A DNA stretch of 64,000 bases from Reticulascus tulasneorum (Eukaryota; Ascomycota; Sordariomycetes; Glomerellales; Reticulascaceae): positions 4,712,001-4,776,000 of the forward strand of contig LSAX01000002.1 in assembly GCA_001557505.1 (NCBI GenBank), in the 5' to 3' direction. Shown piece after piece: positions 26,690 to 38,077 of the stretch. How positions within the stretch are numbered: the first letter of the stretch is position 1; each line of letters opens with the position of its first letter. The position numbers and the translations under genes are program-made. The notes under the pieces are model-generated. The model was given only the letters and a program-made list of their open reading frames with translations, had not been told where the DNA came from and made no database searches.

Positions 26690-27266
26690 TCGTTAACCTA
26701 CCACACCGCCCGTATCGCCAATTACCGCCCTCAGTGTGACACCTCGAAATATTGGACCTATGAGAGTCCTTGGGGTTTTAACACAGACAGCGCGAGGATG
26801 AGAATCTGGAATGGCGGAGATCTTCCAGTCCATGCAAGGTTAACGGGCTCAATTTCCCTGTTTTGGACTGTATTAACGACCTGTTGCTTCTCACTTATTG
26901 GACGGGAAGTAATCCTTGTTATCGCGGTGGAAACCAAAAATCTTCGTCCAGATGAGATGGTGAAGCTTTCATCTCGGAAGATTGCGTTCAGGATGATGAT
27001 CCTCTATTCATTGGTCGTAATGACCTTAGGACGCAACATACCTTACAACGACGAGTCCCTTCGGGATGACGGAATCAACCGCTATGCCGATATTCAAGCC
27101 AGCATCTATACTCTGTAGGCGATCGGTGAGCAGATCAAATTTATGCCTTCATCTCATCAATGGTTTCTTGATCTTTTCGGCTTTTACCGCAGGAAATACA
27201 GTTGTATATAGTCCATCACGTTTACTATATGCCGATGCACTTCATCATGATGCATGGCCGCGATGA
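26690..27266 (+). pseudogene. Amino-acid permease fragment, frameshifted
   Basis: Only the middle of a fungal amino-acid/polyamine permease remains. One frame reads KYWTYESPWGF, FWTVLTTCCFSLIGREV, VETKNLRPDE, then FRMMILYSLVV and RNIPYNDESL, matching the family pattern of FxGTE, AAEAKNPR and LVPYNDP in order. From about 27,150 another frame continues with INGFLIFSAFTAGNTVVYSP and SRLLYADALHHDAW, matching the next helix of these transporters (SAGN, SRTLYALA). Neither a start region nor the N-terminal and C-terminal helices is present. An intron cannot by itself rescue it because the ends are missing. It lies 230 bp after the dehydrogenase. Confidence 0.7.
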
Positions 27267-27406
27267 CATATTCACTTATTTCTATTACCATGTAGTAATA
27301 CGCAGCACGGGTACATGTAATCATTATAGTCCTTGTGGGACCGCGGATTGTACGGGCACAATAGTAGTTCCACCCGCCAGTGACACGCATCCCTGAGGGC
27401 TCTGTA

Positions 27407-30400
27407 TTACCAACGTCTTAGCGCAAGTTTAGGCAACGACCTAGAACAGGACATTGAAATATAACATGGACGTACCTGGGCATCGGAAAGATATTCGGGG
27501 AGCAAAAACAACTCCGGCGTCGGCATGGAATATACCGATTGCACAGCTCTAGTACTCCAATCATACCAAGTTGCAGTGTAAAGTGGGTTGGGCTGTTGGT
27601 CATCTGGAACGGCGCAGGTAACCTCAAGGTCCGTCGCCATCCTGGGTACTATCGGAGCTCCAGCCTCGTCTGCAGGCCAACCCATTCCCTTGCGAGACTC
27701 CGCCAGGGTCCGCAATGTCGCCTTTGCATTCTGCGCGTTGATACTTGCGTCCTGCGACATTAGGATGCTCAGGATTCCGGCTGTTAGTGGGGTAGCAAGC
27801 GATGTGCCTTTCCCATACTTGTACCTCCTTGTGCTATGAATGCTTTGGGCGGGCACGAGAACATTATTGCCAATGTTGTACACCGAAAGGATGCCCTGGT
27901 TTTGGTCCCGGAATTCAGAGTAATCTGCACGTTGACCGTGCTCGTCGACGGCTCCCACAACAATCATTTCACTCAATGTACCACCATGAATGTTTGGCGT
28001 ATACTTGGTTAGTGAATTTACTGCTGGGTTTTGGCTCTGGCCCGTGTTGCCGGCAGCGGATACAATTGCAATTCCAACGTTTGCCATTCTCGTCGCAAAG
28101 GTACGGCCAAAGTCTACCATGAGGGGATCTCCGGGCACCAGGTTAGGGTTATCAAGGAATTGTTGCGGGAGAAAGAACCCTTGGCTCATGCTGATGATGG
28201 CTGGCTGGTTGCCGTGCGCGTTCTGAAAGTTGATGATCTCTGGGATGACTCTGTTCATAGATATAATGTCGTTGGCCTTGACGAGATGGACAGTGGCTGA
28301 TCTGTCGATACCCACGTTCAAGCCTCTAAGAATGATCAGAATCACAGCAGACTGGTTTGAGTACATCTCGGACAAGCAAGTAACACTTACGCGACCAATG
28401 CAGCGCATAGCGTCCCGTGGTCGATAGTCTCCGTATCAGGATCAATATCACCCGGAGGGACCTGTGTACCGTCCATAGTGTTCAGATTCAAAATAGTCGT
28501 AAGCTCCTGCATCTTGTTAAATGTTTGCTCGAACACATTCAGTGGATAAATATACCCTGTGCGTGCCGAAGCCAGCGAAGCCTTTATCTATGACAAATAC
28601 GTCTACGCTCCGATCGTCGGGGTCAAAGTTAAAGAGGTACCACGGAATATCCTGAACTATCATAGATATCAGCAACTTACACTTAACACCAATGTGGGCT
28701 TGGATAAAGCGTTCTTACAGAATCCGCTGAGCTCGCTCTTGGCCCACACATTAGAAAGCCACTGAAGGTGGAATGGCAGGACGTTAATGCCACCGGCCAG
28801 AAAATTATTTGGAGGTGTCTCCTCTACCACGGCGACATTTGGTCCGGGCGGCACAGCTCTCTTTTCTGCGGTTGCGAAGGTTCCGTTGACAGAGGCACGA
28901 CGAGCGACATTTCCATTCACCACCGGCCTTCCAGTCTCGATGGTCTCAGGAGGATCAGGGCCTGGATCTTCGACTGGCGTACCGACATCTACGCCACCCA
29001 TATCGAGATCAACCGCAGGGTCATTTAGGGTGATGCAATCCGTCAAAGGGAAAATGTTAAGAAAAATAGATGCCTGATCGTCGTGCAATAGTGCGTAGAA
29101 TGCATACCATTTAGCGTCTGTATCGGCGAAGTCCTCGAGGAGCAAGCCGCCGCCGACAAATGTGCTTGCTTTCACGACATTGTAAACGAGCTTGTTCATG
29201 TCCTGGGTAAAAATCACGCTGTAAGGCGTGGGGATGCTCGGATCTGTCTTTGTGGGTGCGGCCGAGCTTGTAGTCTTGCTGGGGGGACCCACGGCAATCG
29301 AGGACGTGGTTGATGTCACCGGGCCAGATCCACTGCCAGTACTTATTGCGTCTACGAGAGTCTTAAAAAGAAGCCATTCGAAGACTGTATTGGATTAGTT
29401 TGTTAGCTGGAATGCAGTGAATTGCTTAGAGGCATCTTACAGAAGCCTGTGGCTGCGACAGCGACAACACCTACGCCGATTGCGAGTTCCGGCGCGCCAA
29501 TGGAAACAATCTAGAGACATGTTAGATGGTTAGAAATAGGGACGCTGAGGACTCGTACTCCTTCGGCAATTGGTTCTGCCAGGGTTTCTGCGGCGCCTTC
29601 CGTCGAATCAGCAAGAGTGCTGATGGTCGAGTCCACCCCCGAGGCTGTGCCCGAAGCTGAGTTGGTAGTTATTAGCATCTAAACTTATGAGTTAACGAGT
29701 ATGCAGTCTAGCTTACCCAAACTGTCCAGCTGAATATACTGAGCGTCATTCACCTGTTTCGGTTAGCCTCCGGAGTGAAAAGCATTGGAGATATACGTAC
29801 CACACGAGCTGCGCGAGCATTCGAGAGTCGACCTCGCAAGGTAGACGTGGCACTTTCTAAAAACCCGTCAGTCATGCGAAAGCCAATCTCCGGCCAGTAC
29901 CTTACGTATTTCGGATCTCAAAGCTAAAGCTGTCGTTCGGGCGTCCACAATTTGAGGGAGAGTAACGAGACCTGCGCCTGTAGCCCTCTTGACCTTGCTG
30001 TTATTCGAATTCTCCGCATTAAACTTGACGACTAGATCGAGCCAAACTCCTGTGGCCTCTTGCAGCTGCTGTAATAGACTCAAAAGGTCTGCGAGAGCAC
30101 TCTCCAGGGCATCCTTGCTTGGAGGAACCCAGGTGCTGTCTTGATACAGATCGAATTGGAGATTTCCTCCGCAAAGCTCCTGACTAGGGGCACCCGCACA
30201 TGGTGTGTTACATCCGGTAGCGCCCACCTTGCTCACTAGATTATTTCCAACATAACACTCGTCGCCGTTCTCCACCCCAGCAAACTGCCAGCCTCCCTGG
30301 CTGGCGACGGCAACACACACTTCAGCGGTCATGTTCGAGGCGACCAAGGTGCCGTTCTGAAGAGCTCGGGTACTTTGGTTATCGGCAAAACACCCGAGCA

Positions 30401-31076
30401 GATTAAACGTACCGACTGATGCTGGAGCCGTCGCGTGAGCAGATGATGTGCTGGTAGTTGTCTTTATTATGGTTGACGATACTGGGGTGCTGGGTTTTGT
30501 AGATATTGACAACTTCAATGTGCTCGTGGTAGGTTTTGGCGTGGTTGTCGTTGCCACCGGTGGAGGGGCTTGCGATGTCGACGGCAATTTAGAAGTTGAC
30601 TTGGGGGTGGTTGTGCTTTGTCCACCGAGACATCCATTGGGACCGCAAGTCAATCCGGCAGCGCAGACATTACAAGCTGTGCCCAAGGTACACTGAACGT
30701 TGTTGTTGGTACAGCAGACAGCATCCGCTGCGTAGCACTGTCCATGACAGCAGCTTCCATGAGCGCAGCCAACCGCTTGAAACGTGTCGGGATCAAAAGC
30801 ACACCACGAGAGTCCGTCGTTAGGAGCGCAGACGAGTACTCCGCCAAAGTTAAGGCAGATATCCCCGGACGGACATTGGGTTCCCGCAGGACAGTCCTGG
30901 CGGTCCTTCTCGCAGAAGAAGCCTTGAGGGCATGAGGGATCCGATGAAGAAGCTCGCTTCAAGACTTCTGCAGATCGGGAAGTTGGATTGTAGAGCGGCT
31001 TAACTAAGTTCTGCGGGTATGCATGGCAGATACTGACCCCGTGAAGGAGTATACTTGAAATAAAGAGGGCTTTCAT
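27407..31076 (-). CDS. Secreted WSC-domain, subtilisin-like serine protease
   Basis: Nine predicted exons on the minus strand. The Met at 31,076 starts a signal peptide (MKALFISSILLHGVSICHA); the upstream in-frame codons are unlikely to be used. Next come a Cys-rich region (CPQGFFCEKDRQDCPAGTQC and onward), a Thr/Ser/Pro-rich linker (about 30,410-30,620) and a WSC domain (LLGCFADN to NLQFDLYQD, about 30,140-30,410). Introns lie at 29,857-29,905, 29,754-29,800, 29,657-29,716, 29,511-29,558, 29,385-29,440, 28,657-28,718, 28,507-28,555 and 28,326-28,390; one end of the fifth is approximate. A hydrophobic segment (about 29,440-29,510) precedes the protease. The S8 triad is readable: Asp in DVFVIDKGF, His in TIDHGTLCAA, Ser in GTSLATP. 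Oxyanion-region SAAGNTG is present. It likely acts at the cell surface or outside the cell. Confidence 0.8.
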
Positions 31077-32362
31077 CCTTCTTACACTCATCAGTTGTGA
31101 CTCGCACAGAGAACTTCTGAGGTATATACACTCAGTTAATAACAACGGACTCAAGTTGGAGAAGAAAATTGAGCAACTTGACACTCTTCAAGGGAATCGG
31201 GGTTGTTATTGAGAGTCCCGGGCCGAATCTGATGTTAGTCTCGAAAGATTCCAAATCGCGCCAAAATTTCTCTCTGCCGATATCATGTTACATTTCCGGC
31301 GAAGCGAGTTGCAGATATCGTGAACTATTGCTGATGGGAACTAATGAGTGATCATGGGACGATGCAACAGATTACTGACGGTAATGCATAGAACAGTTAA
31401 CCAGGGGGAAAGATGAGTCAGAATATCGACTCGGACTGTAGACGAAGACGGCAATTCGTTAATCTTCAACATTCTGTCAGCCTCGCAACCTCTATGCTAC
31501 AGCCACGAAAGCCGTTTCGGCATCCACAATCCGTAATTTGCCGGTTAGCCATGCCGAATGACTTTTGGAGCCGAATCTGGTGCGATCTTCTGACTGCAAC
31601 AACATACAGGAGTCTAAGGCCTTCTTTTCCTAGGCCTTTCATATACTCCATAAGCATCCGACCACCAAGTAACTTGAGTGTATAGCTTTGCTATGGGATG
31701 GACCGTCTTATTAGCTCTTGTTTAGTAACATTTAAGTCGAGTTAAGCATATGCTCGGCAATGGCGGCTCACAAGTAAGACAAAATTTGCCAAGACCAGTC
31801 TAGAGGCGGGATGTAAATGCAAAGGCGGGATGCTAATGCGGGGGCGGGAAACTTTGAATCTCACGACCATCGCAACGTTATTCCCCAATACGCATGGTAC
31901 TGATCGAAGTAGTAATGCATTCGTCATCCCGCAGTAGAGTTTTGTGGCGTCGAGTTGCTGAGTGAGACTACCAAAGTAGAACAATAGTTCGAAAGCTTTT
32001 GTACTATTTTCTCACACGACCAGGGATTTCTGCATCCATTCCCGGGCACTCGGCAACGATCTCTCCTTCAACCCCGGATTATGTGCGGTCATGCTCGGCC
32101 CGGTAGACTGCTCCTGGGCTGGCCACGCGCTTCCTAGGATCGTGAAGTTCAGCCGTGCTGAAGCTCTACGAACTATACTGTCTGGGAGCTTCGTGGACAA
32201 ATATGAAGCGGCTCTCCAAGTTTCATTATGACAATGACCGCACACCGACATTTCTTCCCCCGTCGCTGATACACACACTATTTTGCCCGTTGTGAGAGTG
32301 AACTGGTCGTATATCTGTTTGTGCACCGGGCACAGATTCGTGGTTTTAGTCGTTCAACAAAT
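31077..32362. other. Divergent intergenic region, nothing recognised
   Basis: About 1.3 kb between the start of the protease gene and the start of the glycosidase gene. It should hold both promoters. Short open frames here show no family features and I leave them out. No repeats or RNA genes are seen. Confidence 0.55.
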
Positions 32363-35300
32363 ATGTATTCTTTCCGGCGGATCGTCGCTTCGTTCTTGGC
32401 GACGTTTCTCTTCCAGACACAATATGCTGTTGTCGCTGAAGATATCAACGCCGGCTATGATGTCTACGCGGCTGCCCAGGCTATGGTCAACTTGGCTTCC
32501 CACTCGTGGGAATGGGGCACAGCCGCTGAGGCGTTATTAGAGCTCTACAACCCTGAGCTGTCAGTCTTCAGTGCTAATCCTTTTCCCGGCGGCAAGGTGC
32601 CCAACGCGGATCCGACGACATTTGCCATTGCATACGCAAAACAATTCATTTTTGTTGAGGGGCAGGTTCTTGTCCCCAACTCGGCTGTTGGCGACCCTGC
32701 GTCCCTCGGCGTGTCCGCCATCTTGCTCGGTCAGTCAGACCAGGACTATCTCGACGCATCAAATCGAGAGGCCGACTATATCCTCAACCAGGCGCCGAGG
32801 TGGAGTAATGGCGCTATTTCTCATCGGCCTGACGTCGCCGAGATTTGGGCTGACAATATGGCCATGTCCTTTCCATTTTGTATGTTAAGTTCGCAGTCAC
32901 CTTTTCTCACGTACATTGCCAACAAATAGCAGTGGCATATCTGGCTGTACAAGAAGCGAACACCACCCTGATGGCTCAGGCGGTAATTCAATGCGGCTTG
33001 CATCGTGCCGTTCTAAAGACCAGCCAGTCTCTGAATTGGCAGCACATTATCGGCCCACAATCCCAAGATACCGGCCTCTGGTCAACCGGCAACGGCTGGG
33101 CCGGTTACGGTATGGTACGTGTGCTTCATACGCTGCAAAATTGGTCGGGGTCATCCTCCATGACATCTCAGGCCGCCCAGCTGAAAGGATGGATCCAAGA
33201 AATCCTAGACGGTGCTATGCAGTCAGGATTCGATGGCGGTCTCTTGCACAATTATTTGAATGATGCTGGTTGGTTCGGAGAAATCTCTGGGACAGCTTTG
33301 CTGTCTGCTATTGCATATCGGATGGCTGTCAACGACCCGGGAATGTTTCCGCAGAAATACATCACCTGGGCTGATACTAACCGCAAAGCCTTGGCACAAT
33401 ATCAAGGTAGCAACGGTATCTTTTCTCCAGCTGTTGACCCCTATAATTGGTTAGATCGGACGAAATTCACAAGCGGCTCCCCAGAGGGACAGGCATTCAC
33501 TGTATATCTCTACACAGCTTATAGAGACTGCGTCGGTGCCGGTGTGTGCGCAACACCCCCTTCCTCTGCCACCACGATCTCAAACGGTGGTATCGGGCCC
33601 ATCGACATCCTCACCGTTCTAAATGCCCCAGTCACCTTCTCTGCGATGCCTGCTCCGACTGGTGTTTCATGCGGCTCGCCTCAAAGCTGTGATGCCAACG
33701 GCTGTCAAGGAGCCTTCAACGGCTTAGTCAAGTTTCCAGTGTGCCAAGCCGGCGAGCTGACTGGGTGCCAATGTACAGCAACGGCTAGCACGTGCGGACA
33801 GCAACAAAGCTGTGATCTCAACGGCTGCGGCGGGGCTTTCAATGGACTGGTAGAGTTTGCTCAGTGTACGGGTAACTTTGTAGGTTGTGAGTGTACCGCA
33901 ACGGCCAACACATGCGGGTCTCACCAAAGCTGTGACCTCAACGGTTGTGCGGGTAGTTTTAGTGGATCAACGGAGTTTGCACAGTGTACTGGCAATTTCA
34001 AAGGCTGTGAGTGTACGGCAACATCCAACACATGTGGAGCGCATCAGAGTTGTGACCTCAACGGCTGTGCTGGGGCATTTGGTGGAAATACAGAGTTTGC
34101 GCAGTGTACCGGCAACTTTGTGGGTTGTGAGTGCACAGCAACATCCAACACATGCGGGCCTCACCAAAGCTGTGACCTAAACGGTTGCGCGGGTAGCTTT
34201 CAAGGAAATTTACCGTTCGCTTCGTGTACTGGCAACTTCGTCGGGTGTGAATGCGCAGCGACGATAAATACTTGTGGCGCGCGGCAGAGCTGCGATCTCA
34301 ACGGCTGTGCGGGCAGCTTCAGCGCAAACGTGCCGTACGCTTCATGTACCAAGGACTTCATCGGATGCGAGTGCGCGGCGACGCCAAGTACGTGCGGGCC
34401 TCCTCAAAGCTGCGACCTCAACGAATGTGACGGCGTTTTCGATCTCTCCAACGGAAAGGCCTTCTGCACTCACAACTTCCTTGGCTGCGAATGCGCTCCA
34501 ACCACAAACACTTGTGGTGCGCCGCAGAGCTGCGATTCAGGGAACTGCGCTGGTGCGTTTCAGGGAAACCTGGCATTCCCGCAATGCACCAACTTCTTCA
34601 AGGGCTGCCAGTGTACAGCAACATCCAAAACGTGCGGATCGCCACAGAGCTGCGGTCTCAATGGTTGCGGTGGCGCTTTCGAGCTGTCCAACGGGAAGGC
34701 ATTCTGCACGCAGAACTTTGTGGGCTGCGAATGCCAGGCCAACCCGGGAACGTGTGGTGCGCCGCAGAGCTGCGACACGGACAACTGCGCGGGTGCGTTC
34801 TCTGGCAGCGTGCCAACGGCGCAATGTACAAACTTCTTCAAGGGCTGCCAGTGCACAGCAACATCCAATACCTGCGGCGCCAAGCAGAGCTGTGATCTTA
34901 ATGGGTGCGCTGGCGGTTTTGATTCGAACGGTGTGGCCCGGTGCCAGGGCAACTTCATTGGATGCCAGTGCAACCCGACCTCGGTGAGTGGTAGCTCTTA
35001 TGTCCTTTCCATATGTTGTTGCCGGCTAAACCCCTTTCTTTACGTAGAATACATGCGGCGTAGCTCAGAATTGCGATCTCAATGGTTGCAACGGCTCCTT
35101 CGACAGCAACTCCAATACGGCACGCTGTAGGGGTAACTTCCCAGGCTGTGTGTGTAAGCCGGTCGCGGTACGCTCTTTTCCAAATGCCGTCCATGCCTCA
35201 GCATGGCGGGCCCTAATTGTCCGGATGGAGTAGCTAACCTTCTCACAGTCTACATGTGGCACTCCACAGAGCTGCTCGCTCAACGGCTGTAATGGCGGCT

Positions 35301-35794
35301 TCGACTCCTCAGGCAACATCATCTGCATGGGCAACCTCTTTGGCTGCCCTTGCATGCCCAACCCCATCTGGATCCCGCCGCCACCGCACTTGCCGCCGCC
35401 GCCCCCACCGCCACCGTCGTTGCCACCGCTCGAGAACCCGTGGTACTGTGTCGGCCTCTATGAGGAAGATGACTGTGGCTTCGGCGGCTGCACGCATCTG
35501 TTTGAATTGGGGGCCAGGAACATGAATGCGGGCACTACCGTGACGTCAGAGGCAACCGGGATTGGACACAGCACTCATGATCTCTGCGGCGCTACGTTGG
35601 GCGGTGCGACAGTTATTTGTCAAGGGGATATCACAGCCGACTGTTCCTCTTATGGCGTTGCCTTGTACAATTCTCGATCTTGCCGAACGTTTTGTCCTAG
35701 TATCGGCGACGCGCAGTTCTGCTGGCATCTGTTCGATGGCATCTTTTCGTCTTCTCTATCACAAGTCTTAGTTTGCGACAGGGCTCTTTCTTGA
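32363..35794 (+). CDS. Secreted six-hairpin glycosidase with 13 six-cysteine repeats
   Basis: Four exons (32,363-32,879; 32,930-34,983; 35,048-35,167; 35,249-35,794) give 1,078 residues in phase. The ATG at 32,363 starts a signal peptide (MYSFRRIVASFLATFLFQTQ). The first ~430 residues resemble GH88/GH105 six-hairpin glycosidases (YteR-type unsaturated rhamnogalacturonyl hydrolases): WADNMAMSFPF, GLWSTGNGWAGYGMVRVL, FDGGLLHNYLNDAGWFGEIS. The rest is 13 tandem repeats of about 40 residues with the pattern TCGxxQSCDLNGCxGxF...C...FxGCxC, six Cys each, then a proline run (PPPPHLPPPPPPPP) and a C-terminal Cys-rich tail. The last two introns sit exactly at repeat borders. The catalytic domain suggests pectin or polysaccharide breakdown; the repeats may bind wall polymer. 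Substrate is inferred only. Confidence 0.8.
33655..35370 (+). repeat. Thirteen tandem ~120-bp coding repeats (six-Cys modules)
   Basis: Each unit encodes about 40 residues with six Cys; units differ by substitutions and a few indels (some have DLSNGKAFCT in the middle). Units 1-11 lie in one exon and units 12 and 13 each begin at an exon border. Similar alternating types among units 7-10 suggest unequal crossing-over or conversion. Confidence 0.85.
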
Positions 35795-36873
35795 ATTCTC
35801 TTCTGCCCAATAATAGAATGAAATTTTAGGGTGCTACGACCTCCCGAATGGGAGAGATAGATCATCGGTCGACAGTCGAGTCGCTTACATAACCTTTGTG
35901 CGACAACATAAAAGAGCTTTCGTGAGCAGGAAAATAGCGCCAGAGTGTATGATGCAATCAGGTGAATATGGAATCAGTTTGATATCGATATTTCTCAATT
36001 AGAAATACCACGCTTTGGTCATATTACAAACTGCTCTTTCCCTCCGAGTGCTTCACCAGCGTTTTGAATTCATCGCCTACACAGCTGCCCTGTTAGTTCC
36101 CATATGACTAGAAACTCAACCAAAGCCAAAAGTCTCTCCGAATCTGAGAAGGAAAATGCAGAATGAGTTCTGCGTCCGTGGCAGTCTGGATACTTACGAG
36201 TCCAGGACTGGCTGAGGTGGGTTTCCAGGACAATGTAGAACTACAGTACGAGCTCCAGTGCGCGTTACAGGCGGCTGGCTGTCAATCAGACCAGTTGCAG
36301 GTGTTGCCAGCTGTTGGTCGTCGGTGCCATGACCAGCTGTGATTACGAGTTAGGTAGTTAGGCGATACGGGCGGTGTGGTGTGGAGCGGGATCAACGAGC
36401 ATCAGGACCCCCGGTGCCCCGTAATATCCTACATTAAACTAATTTCGTCACCAACAGCATGGACCAGCATGTAAAGGGGGAGTGCAATCCTACGAGCCAA
36501 GCATCTTGGCGTCTCCAGCTGCCTAGGAGGATTGATTCCGCATATATACTGATGACAAGCAGCTCGGGTTTGAAGCCGACAGACACGAATTTTGGCTCAG
36601 CCCTGGTGGGTAAGCACCTAGCCACCAATGAAACGACTTCTCCGTGCCGTATACGCGCGGGGGTTACGTATACATGGCAGCGATCCATCCGGAGCTGACT
36701 AACGGACTTTACTTGCATTGTCGGGCATTACACATTCTAATGTTTGATATCCGCATCCTGGGAAAGAGATTTCTCCCTCAAATTTCGATTTCAATTCTTC
36801 GCCATACCTAGAGCATTAACATCACAGCACCGAGAACGACACTTACAATTGGCATCCCGGGCAGCTTCTAAGT
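35795..36873. other. Intergenic, nothing recognised
   Basis: About 1.1 kb with no supportable coding region. It probably holds the 3' region of the glycosidase and the promoter of the next gene. Confidence 0.55.
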
Positions 36874-37901
36874 ATGGGCCATCCATCAGAAGCCGGCTTT
36901 CACCAGAGCCCTACAACATCTCAATCCCATATGGACGTCAGCCCAGTGACTGAAAGTCCAGTCGATGGCTGGAGTGAAGCCAGCCTTAATCAGACTCCAA
37001 GATATGCAGGCCCACCAGACACCCCACTGTAAGTCCAAAGAAGTCGAGATCGGGATGCAATCCCATCCTAACTACCCGTCCCAGTCAATCCGGAAACTCT
37101 TGGCCTGAGCAAAGCAGGGGCCTTTCCAACCAAAGGTCCCAATCGACAACAGGGTCAGTCAAATCATCCTGGAGCCGCTTTGCGGTCGCCACAAAGAACG
37201 ACTCCCTATCTTCCGGCTTCCCTTTCCATCACCGACTGTACGACCTTAAAGTAACACACGACCAATGGTTTCTGTTCACCAATGATGTTGTCAACGCAGC
37301 CAAGATGTCGCCGAAAGAAGACTACTTAGCTTGGACGACCGGAATCACTGCCGGAACTCTCACCGCGCCTTTCCTGTTCGTTCTGAGTCCTGTCGTGGGC
37401 TATTACAGCGGGAAAGCTGTGCATAAGAAGACTCTGGTCAAGACTGTGACGGAAAAGTTGGGGCAAGAAGGCGGTCTGAGAGACGTGCTCAAGAGATGGA
37501 ACGAGCAGACGTTTATGCAGAAGGGTTTCCAGGCTTGGTTGGAACTACCAAGGGATTCCGATGAACTGCATAAAGAACTGCACATCGAAGATTCGCTGAA
37601 CGACAAAGAACCCAAAAACCAGAAAAAAGCTGCGAAGAAAGCGGCGAGGAGGTTCAGGATTCTCATCATTCCCAACGACGACGTGGATGCAGTCCCAGTG
37701 CCCCCTGCATGGTCATCGACGAGTATTGGCAGTTCCTCCCAGTCCGTCGTTCGGGCGCCAATGCAAGCAGAGGATTCGGTGGCAGCGGGCTTGCCACCGG
37801 CATATTCAGATGTTGATGCGGCTAGACATACTGCAATGCCACCTGGGGATACGACTAATCATTCAAATTCCAGTTGGGTCCGGGGCTACTCAAAGACATA
37901 A
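36874..37901 (+). CDS. Conserved fungal protein of unknown function
   Basis: Two exons (36,874-37,028 and 37,085-37,901) join in phase to 323 residues; the 56-nt intron has a GTAAGT donor and a CTAAC branch site. The N-terminal third is Ser/Gln/Pro-rich and probably disordered. A compact central region follows (FPFHHRLYDLKVTHDQWFLF, then MSPKEDYLAWTTGITAGTLT and PFLFVLSPVVGYYSGKAVHK), with a Gly/Ala-rich hydrophobic stretch that could be a membrane segment, then a charged helical part with a KKAAKKAARR run and a polar tail. I do not recognise a named domain and assign no function. The start is the first ATG in frame upstream of the intron. Confidence 0.7.
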
Positions 37902-38077
37902 ACATCATGTGTCAATGTATAACACGCTAAGATACCAGTTCGAAGGGGGTCTGCGGGGGGCTACTCTTCTGCTCTCCCGGAAGATCATTTGCTCAGTAGA
38001 AGTTCCAAGTCCGTTGATATCAATAAATCCTATGATTGAACAAACCAGACACCTGTAAGGCTGCCACTCGGTATTGC

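Noticed and set aside
28657..28718. A 29-nt intron in the protease gene ending at the TTCAG near 28,653
   Set aside because: Too short for fungal splicing; the 62-nt alternative with a GTAAGA donor and a TAG acceptor keeps phase and joins SGF to FQDIPWYLFN.
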